Source: Pontiellaceae bacterium B1224 (GTDB lineage: Bacteria > Verrucomicrobiota > Kiritimatiellia > Kiritimatiellales > Pontiellaceae). Taken from it: a DNA stretch of 49,416 nucleotides. Location of the stretch: assembly GCA_029432815.1 (NCBI GenBank), contig JAROBA010000040.1:1-49416 (forward strand), in the 5' to 3' direction. Position numbers and translations under genes: made by a program. Every line of letters begins with the position of its first letter. Positions within the stretch are counted from its first letter, which is position 1. This document shows, in pieces, positions 8,765-17,900 of this stretch. Below the pieces are notes generated by a model. It saw nothing but the letters and a program-made list of their open reading frames with translations, did no database searches and had not been told where the DNA came from.

Positions 8765-8792
8765 ATATCCGTTTATCCGGATATTGCAATAT
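8765..8792 (-). promoter_or_regulatory. Overlapping palindromes upstream of metH (candidate operator)
   Basis: ATATCC-N8-GGATAT (8765-8784) overlaps the perfect palindrome ATATTGCAATAT (8781-8792), 35-62 bases before metH. On the metH strand a TATATT element lies directly next to it. The position fits an operator for a repressor of methionine genes, but no regulator is encoded nearby and the motif was not matched to a known one. Confidence 0.4.
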
Positions 8793-8902
8793 AAAACGTT
8801 CTGCATTGTTTTGCTGAGTGTTTTAATGGTTTTTGGGCGAGGTGAAAGCTTAATTCGGATTCCAGTGGTTCGATGAACTCACCACAGGGGATTGGAAAAA
8901 GG

Positions 8903-8943
8903 AAGCGGCGCAGGATTAAAGGGGTATAAATCCTGCGCCGCTT
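8903..8943 (-). terminator. Strong terminator between the response regulator and metH
   Basis: A perfect 15-bp inverted repeat (AAGCGGCGCAGGATT and its complement) surrounds an 11-base loop. Read on the minus strand it is followed by CTTCCTTTTTCC. It would stop transcripts coming from the upstream minus-strand genes before metH. Confidence 0.75.
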
Positions 8944-8990
8944 TAGGAAGAAGAAACCAATAAAGTCTCTTGCACATCAAACGAGATGAG

Positions 8991-9112
8991 GAAGGGATTG
9001 TGGACAAAAAGAGTAAGAAAAGATTTTAATCAAGGTCTGAACTGCGTCGAAGACTCTGATTTCCATATTATTCCTTAAACGAATCGGCGGTCCGGCCCAG
9101 TCGGTTTCTGTT
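8991..9112. repeat. Island-flanking direct repeat, left copy (dinB 3' end)
   Basis: About 122 bases align without gaps to 21696-21817 at roughly 83% identity. The first 20 bases (GAAGGGATTGTGGACAAAAA) are identical. The copy contains the last ~29 codons of dinB and 35 bases beyond its stop. Same orientation as the right copy. Confidence 0.85.
9026..9112 (-). pseudogene. Relic of the dinB 3' end
   Basis: Read on the minus strand it gives NRLGRTADSFKE, a TAA stop, then YGNQSLRRSSDLD and TAA. The intact dinB ends NRLSRTADSIKEKYGNQSLRRGSDLD. The rest of the gene is absent. An in-frame stop and several substitutions show that it is no longer a functional end. It marks the left boundary of the polysaccharide island. 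Confidence 0.85.
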
Positions 9113-9155
9113 CACCTATAAACGGAAATGCAGGTGTTCCCGATCAATCTGCAAT

Positions 9156-9170
9156 TTCCAAAGGTTGGAA
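9156..9170. repeat. TTCCA-N5-TGGAA palindrome, intergenic
   Basis: Core AAGGT. It lies four bases beyond the stop codon of the LuxR-type regulator, just inside the left end of the island. Confidence 0.85.
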
Positions 9171-9174
9171 AAGA

Positions 9175-9834
9175 TCACCGGTTTGGCCGGAAAAGACCGA
9201 TTTTGTATGCTTTGGCAACAGCGGCGGGCGCATTCTCCACCTGAAGCTTTTCGTAGATGCGGCGAATATAGGTGGCAACCGATCCGAAACTGATGTTCAG
9301 CTGATCCGCAATTTCTTTTTTAAGAAAACCTTCTCCGAGAAGTTTGAGTATTTCGAGTTCCCGGTCGGAGAGCGGATGGTCCGCCTGAACAGGCAGGGCT
9401 TTTTGCTGGAGTTTCTGCAGGATGAACTGAGCAACGCTCCCGTCGAGTGACGCCCCTCCCTGCATCACGGTTCGAATGGCTTCCTTGATCTGGGTGATGG
9501 TGGATTTTTTTAAAAGGTAGCCCGCTGCTCCGCGTTGTATGGCGGTCAGGACATCGGTTTCATGATTCGATTGTGTCAGGATAATAATCTTTGCTTCCGG
9601 AAGAAGCTCTGTGATCAGCGGCAGGGCCTCAAGACCGCTGATCCCGGGAAGGTTGAGGTCGAGCAGAATGAGGTCCGGATTGTTTTTGCCTTCTTTGATG
9701 TTTCGAAGTGCCACTTCAGCTGCGCCGAACAGCGAGCCGAGAAACATGTCTTCCTCTTTTTCCAGGGCCATTTCAATGACCTTGCGATATTTCGGGTGAT
9801 CCTCGATCAGCATGATCCGTGTCTTGGCGTTCAT
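9175..9834 (-). CDS. NarL/LuxR-family response regulator
   Basis: The 219-residue protein has a receiver domain with acidic pocket ED (11-12) and phospho-acceptor Asp59 in LILLDLNLPG. A LuxR-type helix-turn-helix near 150-210 includes LSDRELEILKLLGEG and KKEIADQLNIS. The ATG at 9834 overlaps the kinase stop codon as ATGA, so the two are translationally coupled. An earlier in-frame ATG at 9891 lies inside the kinase gene. It probably activates the divergent carbohydrate genes starting at 12034, which is inferred from adjacency and from both lying between the dinB-derived repeats. Confidence 0.9.
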   Translation of the reverse strand: MNAKTRIMLIEDHPKYRKVIEMALEKEEDMFLGSLFGAAEVALRNIKEGKNNPDLILLDLNLPGISGLEALPLITELLPEAKIIILTQSNHETDVLTAIQRGAAGYLLKKSTITQIKEAIRTVMQGGASLDGSVAQFILQKLQQKALPVQADHPLSDRELEILKLLGEGFLKKEIADQLNISFGSVATYIRRIYEKLQVENAPAAVAKAYKIGLFRPNR

Positions 9835-11819
9835 GTTTTTTTCCTGGTTGAAAATATTCTGTTTCCGGTTGCCAGCGTCAGCACAATACACGTTCCGCCT
9901 GCGCTTACATTTTCTACTGCCACTTTTGCCCCCATGAGCCGAGCCCGGCGTTGCAGTGATTTAGGAACCGCTTGCGAGGCAATGTCCGGCAGTCCGTGGC
10001 CATTATCAATGAGCGTTAACTGGATTCGTTTTGCTGAGGCATGCAGGGTCGTGCTGAGTTTTGAAGCTTCGGCATGGCGGCAGATATTGATGAGTGCTTC
10101 TTTATAGAAAAGGAATAGGTCCGAACGGACCAGGGGTTTCAGCTTGGCAAGATGTTCCACGCCCTCGATTGAAAAATCGTGCTCCAGCTGAACCACAATG
10201 CGCTCGGCCGCCTGCTGCATGGTCTTGCCCAGATCGAGTTTAAGTGCGTTGGTATGCAGGTGGGCGCATTCCCGTACCGCCTCTCCGGTTTCTTCGGTGG
10301 TGGTGCGTATCTGGCTCAGGAGTCGGGACAATTCCTTTGGATCGTTGCCGGTCTCGCCGGCAAGATCACTCAAAAGCCCGATGGTGTGCAGATCGGCTCC
10401 GAGCTCATCGTGGAGGTCGGCGGCGAAGCGCTCCTGCATATTGGATTTCTGGCGCATGCGAACCATGCGTCCCACCAGCATGGAGATCACAATGCCAACA
10501 CCCAGGGCAGCGGCCAGCCAGATCAAAAGTCTCAGAGTGACTTTCTGTTTTGCGTAACGGAGGTTCAATTCTGTCTCAACAAATGGGCGTAAGGCTTTCA
10601 GATCGTGCCGGCGCGACAGCTGATTCATCCACTCCCGCTGCGGGAGGATTTCTCCATAATAATTTACGCCGTCGGTTATGCGGATCAGGCAACCCTGTTG
10701 ATGTTTCAGGCTTGGGCTGACGGAGATCGGCGCATGGCGTGCAACATTCCTGCCGTCGGATATCACTTCGATTTCAGAAAAAGAGATTACGGGCCGGTCG
10801 ATTGCAAAGGGGAGAACTGAGGTGTGGTCAACGATTTCAATTCCGATGTAACGACACCGTATTTCCGGGAAGTTTCGCATGATGATCGGGCCGGTGTCAT
10901 GAACGGTTTTAAGCCGGTATTCACACAAGTCCCTTGTATCAGAAAAGTCCGGACGGTTGGCTCCGGTAACACGCACATAACGGGGTACGGCCCAGCTGCT
11001 TGGGCTTTGTTTCGGTATTGCGTAGGAAAGATCCGCCGAATGAAAATTAATCTGACTGATTGGATAGGGCGATTTGAGATCAAGGGTTAACTTCGGCAGC
11101 GGGTCATTGTCGGTGACGTGCAGCAGCAGGCTTTTACTGGGGGCTCCATGGGCGGCATCCAATATGTAGGGCGTGAACCCGTCCACCAGGAACCTGGGCT
11201 CAAGCGAACCGTCGCGCGCCGGCGTGTTGGTCGGTACGGTCACAGGTTTGTGCAGGGCCACATTCTCCGTTCCGCTGAACACCATGATCTCAGAAAGCTG
11301 CAGGAAATATTGTTTGCCCCGTAGCCGCGGAGTGAGCGCGGTGGCTTCGATCCTGATCCACGATGCGCGGAGGGGAGGGAAGGATACCGTTAATGGTGCC
11401 ACTCGGGCCGTTTGATCTTCATTTGCCGAGACCACGGCCACTTCATTCGTGTTTAGGCCGGTCCCCGCGAAAATGCGAAATTCCTGGGGGAAACCCTCTG
11501 CCTCTACGCCCGCATGCGGTTCACGATACAGCACCGGTGCCAGGACCACTGCATCAATAACCGTCTCTTCCCCCAGCTCGATGCGGATCCATTCCTTTTT
11601 GTCGGGAGACTTGTGTATGCTGGATCGGTAGCCGAGGGAGCCCACATCCCGGCGCAGGGTCAGGCTGGCGAGGGTTTTAAGTTCGCGGTCGATGTCATTC
11701 AGCTTTTGTTCCAGTTCGGACAGCTTCAGTTCTGTCAGATTTACAGGATCATTTTGCGCTGCGCTGATCAGCGGAAGCAGTCCTGCGAGTATGATGGACG
11801 GAATGTAAAAGCGATTCAT
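9831..11819 (-). CDS. NarX-type sensor histidine kinase with large extracytoplasmic sensor
   Basis: The start is taken at ATG 11819, which opens a signal peptide ending LISAAQN; the ATG at 11855 would add 12 residues before it. The 662-residue protein has a large exported region (25-415) of beta-rich repeats resembling discoidin-type galactose-binding domains, with WIRIELGEETVIDAVVLAP and NVALHKPVTV. One membrane helix follows near 420-440. The HisKA_3 box RFAADLHDELGADLHTIGLL has its His near 467. The HATPase domain has an NICRHAEASKL N-box and DNGHGLPDI. Discoidin-like folds often bind glycans, so it may sense the polysaccharide or its fragments. It is divergent from the lyase/hydrolase genes and coupled to the regulator downstream. 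Confidence 0.85.
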   Translation of the reverse strand: MNRFYIPSIILAGLLPLISAAQNDPVNLTELKLSELEQKLNDIDRELKTLASLTLRRDVGSLGYRSSIHKSPDKKEWIRIELGEETVIDAVVLAPVLYREPHAGVEAEGFPQEFRIFAGTGLNTNEVAVVSANEDQTARVAPLTVSFPPLRASWIRIEATALTPRLRGKQYFLQLSEIMVFSGTENVALHKPVTVPTNTPARDGSLEPRFLVDGFTPYILDAAHGAPSKSLLLHVTDNDPLPKLTLDLKSPYPISQINFHSADLSYAIPKQSPSSWAVPRYVRVTGANRPDFSDTRDLCEYRLKTVHDTGPIIMRNFPEIRCRYIGIEIVDHTSVLPFAIDRPVISFSEIEVISDGRNVARHAPISVSPSLKHQQGCLIRITDGVNYYGEILPQREWMNQLSRRHDLKALRPFVETELNLRYAKQKVTLRLLIWLAAALGVGIVISMLVGRMVRMRQKSNMQERFAADLHDELGADLHTIGLLSDLAGETGNDPKELSRLLSQIRTTTEETGEAVRECAHLHTNALKLDLGKTMQQAAERIVVQLEHDFSIEGVEHLAKLKPLVRSDLFLFYKEALINICRHAEASKLSTTLHASAKRIQLTLIDNGHGLPDIASQAVPKSLQRRARLMGAKVAVENVSAGGTCIVLTLATGNRIFSTRKKT

Positions 11820-12033
11820 AAAAACATATGTATCAGGAAAAAAACAAAACGCCAAGTCAGCGGCCTGACTTGCCTGTCGACCGTTTAGTGGACATGACAG
11901 ATTTCTGTACGGGGCGTAACTTATTTCGTGTTAATGGGTAATCGGTCGGAAAGGCAGACAGCCCGTTGCAGTCATTCGATCCTGAACGGTTGGGGTCTGG
12001 CTTGTAAACAAGAGCGAAAGCAGGAGATAGAAG

Positions 12034-14028
12034 ATGAGAAAGAGCAGAACTGTTACGTCATTTATAGCCGGTGTATTCCTCGCCGGTGCATCGCAGGCCG
12101 CGCTGGTCGGTGAATGGAGGTTTGAGGGCGGGTCCGCGGATGATACCAGTGGCAACGGCTATAACGGAACCATTGTGGGATCGGTTGAAAGTGTTAGTGG
12201 GGTCGAAGCCGACACATCCGCGCTGGAGTTTGGTGCAACATCCGGCTGGGTGAGCATTCCGATGGAGGCATTTTCCGGCATTTCGAATGAAATGACTATT
12301 GCAATGTGGACCTTCGGTGATGCGGATATACTCGGTGATGGTTCAACCCCAAATAGTGCTTTCGGTTCAAATAACCGAAATATGCTGCATTCGCATACGC
12401 CGTGGCACAATGGAAATATGTATTGGGACGCCGGCACGGTCCGGAGTAGCTACAACATAGGGGATTCATCGAAGTACAAAGGTAAATGGAACCATATGGT
12501 CTTTGTTATTAACGCAACAACCGGCGAAAAAAAGGTGTACATCAACGGGGTGCAGGACAGTCCAACATGGAGCGGTTCTTTTGCCCCGATTTCCGGTATA
12601 ACCGCTTTTGCCATCGGGGCGAATAATCTCAGCGGCGCCACTCACTATTATGGGAAGATTGACGAGTTCCAGCTGTATGACCATGAACTTTCCGCGACGG
12701 AAGTCTCGAACCTGTATGCCCGTGTCGAGGTGGATTTTATCACGGCCGTGGCGACCGCAACGCCGGATAACGGTGCCCCGCCGCTCGAAGTTGCCTTCGA
12801 TGGTTCCGGCAGTGATGCCAGTGCGGCTATCATTTCATACAGCTGGGATTTCGGCGATGGAAGCAGCGACACAGGTTTGATGGTTACCAACACATATGCC
12901 TCTTCCGGCGAATACACGGCTACGCTTATTATTGAGGACGATACCGGAAGGTTCGCGACCAACACGGTAGACGTTTCCGTCGATCATTACCTGACGGCCG
13001 CCGTCTCCGCAACACCGATGGTTGGATCCCCCCCGCTGGAGGTCGCGTTTGATGCATCCTCCAGCACGTCGAGCACCTCCATTGTTTCCTACAACTGGGA
13101 TTTCGGAGATGGCAACCTGGACAGCGGAATGATGGTTACCAATATCTATACAGACGTGGGGGTGTATACGGCTGCTGTTGTTGTGGCTGATTCCCACGGG
13201 CTGTTGGATACCAATGCGGTGGTGATCACTGTGCAGAACTATGTTGGCACAGAGATCGTCGCGACGGAGGAAAAGTTTGACTCCACAAACTATCCGTCAT
13301 TCTACACCAACGATCTGCTTCAGACAGAGTTCCTGTCCAGCTCAGCTTCCGGCCCCGAAGCGATGGGTACCGCGCGTCATGTGGAGATGTTCAACGGCAC
13401 CATTGGCGACGAAAACACCGGAACAGGCGATACCGACGGTGTCAGGGCGCTCATCGGCAGCACGTTCACGGTCATCTTCGACACTTCAGTGAATGTGAAT
13501 GGTTATGACATCACTGAGATCTCATCGATTGCGGGATGGAATCCAGCTGGCGGCGGTCGGGCCAACCAGGGCTATGGCATCGAAGTAACCTATGTGGATG
13601 ATACCACCGCAGTGCTGGCGGATCCGACCCATTGGGCACCAAATGATCCCTCCAGTTACTGGACCAAGGCGACGCTCGTTGAAACCAACGGCCTGGCCCT
13701 GGCGAAGAATGTGAAATCCATTACGTTCACCATCTCGGAAAATGCCGCAACCGCAGGCGGTGTCGTGATCTACCGCGAATTCGACGTTCTGGGCACGCCG
13801 ACTGCCGGGGCACCCTCGGAAATCGTGATTGAGTACAACGACGATCTGGCAGAGCTTTCGTGGGCAACAGACAGCTCATTCTATGAATACAGCATCCAGA
13901 GTAACCTGAATCTGGGCTTCGGCACCTGGGGAACCTTCATGACCGTGGAAGGAACACCTCCGGAAACAAGAGTGGTTCTTCCGGCGAAAACCGAAAATCA
14001 GCAGTTTATTCGTGTGATTGTTGAGTAG
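12034..14028 (+). CDS. Secreted LamG-PKD-PKD protein with a C-terminal conserved module
   Basis: The 664-residue protein has a signal peptide (cleavage near ASQA-ALVG). A LamG/concanavalin-like domain spans 25-230, with LVGEWRFEGG, WNHMVFVIN and YYGKIDEFQLYDHELSATEV. Two PKD domains lie near 235-316 and 317-400, each with SYxWDFGDG. A ~185-residue module (404-590) is shared with the lyase gene downstream. A short tail resembles a cell-surface sorting or stalk domain. AGGAG precedes the ATG. No catalytic residues were recognised, so it is probably a surface glycan-binding protein. It leads the plus-strand island genes and is divergent from the sensor kinase. Confidence 0.8.
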   Translation: MRKSRTVTSFIAGVFLAGASQAALVGEWRFEGGSADDTSGNGYNGTIVGSVESVSGVEADTSALEFGATSGWVSIPMEAFSGISNEMTIAMWTFGDADILGDGSTPNSAFGSNNRNMLHSHTPWHNGNMYWDAGTVRSSYNIGDSSKYKGKWNHMVFVINATTGEKKVYINGVQDSPTWSGSFAPISGITAFAIGANNLSGATHYYGKIDEFQLYDHELSATEVSNLYARVEVDFITAVATATPDNGAPPLEVAFDGSGSDASAAIISYSWDFGDGSSDTGLMVTNTYASSGEYTATLIIEDDTGRFATNTVDVSVDHYLTAAVSATPMVGSPPLEVAFDASSSTSSTSIVSYNWDFGDGNLDSGMMVTNIYTDVGVYTAAVVVADSHGLLDTNAVVITVQNYVGTEIVATEEKFDSTNYPSFYTNDLLQTEFLSSSASGPEAMGTARHVEMFNGTIGDENTGTGDTDGVRALIGSTFTVIFDTSVNVNGYDITEISSIAGWNPAGGGRANQGYGIEVTYVDDTTAVLADPTHWAPNDPSSYWTKATLVETNGLALAKNVKSITFTISENAATAGGVVIYREFDVLGTPTAGAPSEIVIEYNDDLAELSWATDSSFYEYSIQSNLNLGFGTWGTFMTVEGTPPETRVVLPAKTENQQFIRVIVE

Positions 14029-14087
14029 TTCACCGCTGCTCCGGGTCTCCCTCCCTGCCGATGCTCCTGTGCAGCGAGGGGGGTTTG

Positions 14088-14143
14088 TTTTAGAAAATTC
14101 TAAAATGGGTAATAGTAAGATGAAGAATATGCAGATACTGCAT
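14088..14143. other. Two short palindromes upstream of the PEP-CTERM gene
   Basis: TTTAGAAAATTCTAAA (14088-14103) is a perfect 16-base palindrome and ATGCAG-ATA-CTGCAT (14129-14143) a second one, 52-107 bases before the start at 14195. They may be operators or part of the leader of this gene. No terminator with a T-run is visible after the preceding stop. Confidence 0.35.
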
Positions 14144-14194
14144 TTGTTGGTGCGCTATTCGGCGTTTCGGAAATAAAAAAAAGGAAATAATACA

Positions 14195-14830
14195 ATGAAA
14201 AAGTATATCTTAACTTCCGTTTTGCTTGGGCTTATGGTCGCTGCGTCAAACGCAGAAACCATTGTCTTTATTGATCCAAACAACTCGGGCGACATTACGT
14301 ACTCCAGCCTCTTTACGCTGGACAACAGCTCGACTGCCGCAACGGCGACGGTCAATGTTGCTGCAGACGCCCCTGGGGGAACTCCTGCATTCTCGTTCGA
14401 CCTCACTCTTGAGAGTCTGACTTCTGATAACCTGAATTACAGCTCAAACGCTACCAGTGACTTTCCGAGCACTGGTTCAGGGCTGATGAATGCTGGTGGT
14501 ATGGGAATCAGGTATACGGTATCCAATATCAGTGATGCCGATGTCCAATTTGATTATTTCCATAGCTTTACAATTGGTGGCAATGGAGGGACTGATATCA
14601 CCCGGTTCACATCGGGCGCAAATACGTTTACTTCGGATTCCACTGCAAATATAGCGCTTGGTGAGGGCTATGTGAGCCCCTTGGAGGTTGAGTTTATCGG
14701 CACCGGTGGAGGAATTCGTATCAGTAATACGCGCCTTCAGTTTTCCGCGATTCCGGAACCGGCCACGTTGGGGCTGATTGCAATGTTTGGCGGAGGTATT
14801 CTGTTCATCCGCCGTCGGTTCATGATGTAA
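14195..14830 (+). CDS. PEP-CTERM sorting-domain protein
   Basis: The 211-residue protein has a signal peptide ending VAASNAET, a beta-rich middle, and a textbook PEP-CTERM tail. The tail is IPEPATLGLIAMFGGGILFI (from residue 187) followed by RRRF. PEP-CTERM tails are cut by exosortase (EpsH family) and the protein is then released or anchored at the surface, commonly with exopolysaccharide. No exosortase gene is in this window. The short body has no recognised enzyme domain. AAGGAAATAATACA precedes the ATG. It is followed by a clear terminator, so it forms its own transcript inside the island. Confidence 0.85.
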   Translation: MKKYILTSVLLGLMVAASNAETIVFIDPNNSGDITYSSLFTLDNSSTAATATVNVAADAPGGTPAFSFDLTLESLTSDNLNYSSNATSDFPSTGSGLMNAGGMGIRYTVSNISDADVQFDYFHSFTIGGNGGTDITRFTSGANTFTSDSTANIALGEGYVSPLEVEFIGTGGGIRISNTRLQFSAIPEPATLGLIAMFGGGILFIRRRFMM

Positions 14831-14851
14831 TTCATATGATATGATGTGTTG

Positions 14852-14887
14852 AAAACACTGCGCTGCTGGTTTGGCGCAGTGTTTTTT
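14852..14887 (+). terminator. Rho-independent terminator after the PEP-CTERM gene
   Basis: AAAACACTGCGC, a 10-base loop, GCGCAGTGTTTTTT. Confidence 0.85.
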
Positions 14888-14943
14888 ATCTTTAATGAGG
14901 CAGGGCTGGGTTTCGTTGTAATGGGAAAAGAAAGCGTGGAAAG

Positions 14944-17900
14944 ATGCAGAAACTGAAACACCTGAGAGCCGGAGTTATGGGAGCGGCTCTACTGCTGGGC
15001 GGCCTGGTCTGCGCCGATGATATCCATTATACCGGTGTGTCCGGAGGAGAGTGGGTGACCGGCGCAAACTGGAGCAGCGGGACGTATCCCGCGATCACCG
15101 ATATTGCTTATCTCGACACCACCGCCAACCTCAGCGTGAAGTCGCCGAACAATATTCAGGGTATTCGTGTTGGAACGAGCGCTGATGGCCGGCTTCAGAT
15201 CGGCAGTCAGGCTTCGCTGACTGCGAATACGAGTTCTACGGTGACGAGCATCATCGGGGATGGAAGCGGGCATACAGGATCCGTCCTGCAGGAGGGCGGC
15301 ACTGTCGAAATCAACCGGCTCACCATCGGCAGCAATTCCGGTTCGGGGATCTATCACATTCACAGCGGCACCTTGTCGATCACTCGCGAGAGCGGAGGCA
15401 ACTCGCTCTTCCTCGCCACCAGCGGATCCGGCGAGGGGACGTTCCGCATCAGCAGCGGCAGCTTTGTTGCCCGGGCGGGGGTCCAGCTTGGCTCAGCTTC
15501 GGGCGGCATGGGACGTTTCGAGGTGATCGGGTCGCACCCGGGCGCCATCGGAATTGGTTCAACCGGCACGCTCGACGGGCGCTGGATACAATATGCCGGG
15601 TCCACCCTCAGCGTGCGCATCGACAAAACCGCGCAGGGCATCACCCCGATCTTTATCGACGAAACCGGGGGCGATGGCGGGGGCGACGTCGTCTTCGAAA
15701 ACGGCGCTCTCCTTGACGTTGATTTTACCGCCGCGTTCCTGAATGGCGGCACCTTCACGGTGATGGAGTGGGAAGGTGATGTGACCGATAAAGGGCTCCG
15801 GTTCGCGTCTTCGGTCGATACCCATATCTGGAGTTTCAAGGTTGATGTGGCCAATAAGCGGCTCACTGTTACTGCCGTCGGCAGTCCGGCCAGCCGGGCG
15901 TTCGTTCATCCGGGCCTTTCGCATAAGCGGTCCGACCTTGACCGGATGCGCGACATGGTTGCGGCCGGCGTTGAACCCTATGCCAGTACATTTGCCGCCT
16001 TTGCATCAAATGGAAAGTCTCAGCACACCTACCAGCCAAGTACGACGGCAGAAGAGCTGGAAGCGGACGGCGGAACCGCCAATAATAATGCCCTGCGGAA
16101 CGATGGTGTTGCGGCCTATTATAACGCCCTGATGTGGTATATCACCGGAGATGAGCGGCATGCCGAGGCCGCCATCCGTATCTTCACGGTGTGGTCTGGC
16201 GTAACCAATATTAGCGGCATTCCTCTGAACGCCGGTCGTCACTGGCGTTTGATCGAAGCGGCGGAAATTATCAAGAGCACCTACGACGGTTGGGAACCAT
16301 CCGACCTGCAGGCCTTTAAGGATATGCTGGTGTATCCGGGGTACTCAAATGCCAGCGAGCCCGGCGGAAACCGGAGTATTTATTGGAGAGCTTATCAGGG
16401 AGACCCGGCCCGGCACGGAAATCAGGGCCTTTTTGCTATGCGCTGCGTGATGGCCATCGGTGTCTTTCTCGACAACGAAATCATCTATGATCGCGCCCTT
16501 CGCTACCTGCAGGGAGCGCCCGCCCGACGCGATGATATTCCCTATGTAAGCGGACCCTCCGTTGCTGAAACACAGATCGGAACCTATGAGCACTTCCTTG
16601 AATTCAGCCGCACCGGGCAGGAGAGTACGATTGCGGACTATGGCTACAACGAAGTGATCCATAACTATATTTACCCTAATGGCCAGTCGCAGGAATTTTC
16701 CCGGGACATGGCGCATGGGTTGGCGGGAATCGGCATTATTGCCACCATGTCTGAAATGGCCTGGAGTCAGGGGGATGACCTCTATGGACACCTGAACAAC
16801 CGTCCGCTCCTGGGGCTCGAATACTACTACCGGTACAACCTGAGTTACGAACGCTCCTTCCCGGATCAAACGACCTCATGGGAGCCGACGGTGGAAAACG
16901 GAGAATTCATTCAGCGGCTCGATCAGTCCGGGCGTTGGTTCTCGCTCAAGGCCAATCCCTATCTGGCTCAGAATACGGATCCGGAAGACTGGCACCGGGG
17001 AAGAACCAGCCTCATTCAGGCTCCCATGTATGAAATGAATCTGGCTCATTACCGCGATCGGATGGGTGTGTTATCGGAAGACACCAAATGGCTGCAGCGC
17101 GGCCACAACCTGCTGGTCAGCGAACTCGGTTTTGAAGGAGAGGGAACGCCCTGGGACCACCCCTCGTGGGGCGGACTGACCTTCCATCGCGTCAGCCCCG
17201 GTGATCCCGTTGAAGGTTTCACCAATGGCGTTCCGATGTTTGAAATGAACGTGTTGCCGGCGACTATCGGGGCCGAGAACTATGATTACTTTGCCCTTGG
17301 TGGAGAAGGGCGTACCTACCACGATCTTTCAATCGGAAATTCCGCTGGCGAGTACCGCCGGGGAGAAGGCGTGGATATCACAGCCTCTTCCGAGGGGGAG
17401 TATGCACTGACCGGTTTGGAAGACGGTGAATGGCTCACCTACACGGTGTCGGTTCCGACCAACGGGCCGTATGATATTTCCATTCGTTGCAATGCTTCCA
17501 GCGCAGGCGGCAGTATCCAGTTTAGTTTTGACGGGGTGGATCGAACCGGTGCGGTGACCGTCCCGGTCGGAAACGGTTGGCAGGATGTTGTCATAGCCGA
17601 AGGCGTTGCACTCTCCGGCGGGGTGCAGCAAATGAAAGTCAGCTTCTCCGGTATGCCGGATGTATTTGAGCTCAGCTCCATTTCCATCGAAGGCCCTTTT
17701 TTGCCGTACGTGGTTTCAACAACAAAAAGCGATACGGCTCCGGAAATGAGTGATAGCGATCTGGCACAGACCCAATATTTCAGCAGTTCAGCCACCGGCG
17801 GTGAAGCCGTCGCCACGCGTCATGCGGAGTTATTCAATGGTGTGATTGGCGACAATGACAGCGGAACCGGTGATTCAGGAGTGGTACGGATGAACAGCGA

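Noticed and set aside
8731-9170. Cobalamin or SAM riboswitch upstream of metH
   Set aside because: The leader to the first hairpin is short and lacks the B12-box and other conserved blocks I know; the strong hairpin at 8903-8943 is a simple terminator and part of the region is dinB-derived.
14141-14160. Sigma-54-like TGGTGCG...GGC before the PEP-CTERM gene
   Set aside because: The GC lies one base off the required -24/-12 spacing.
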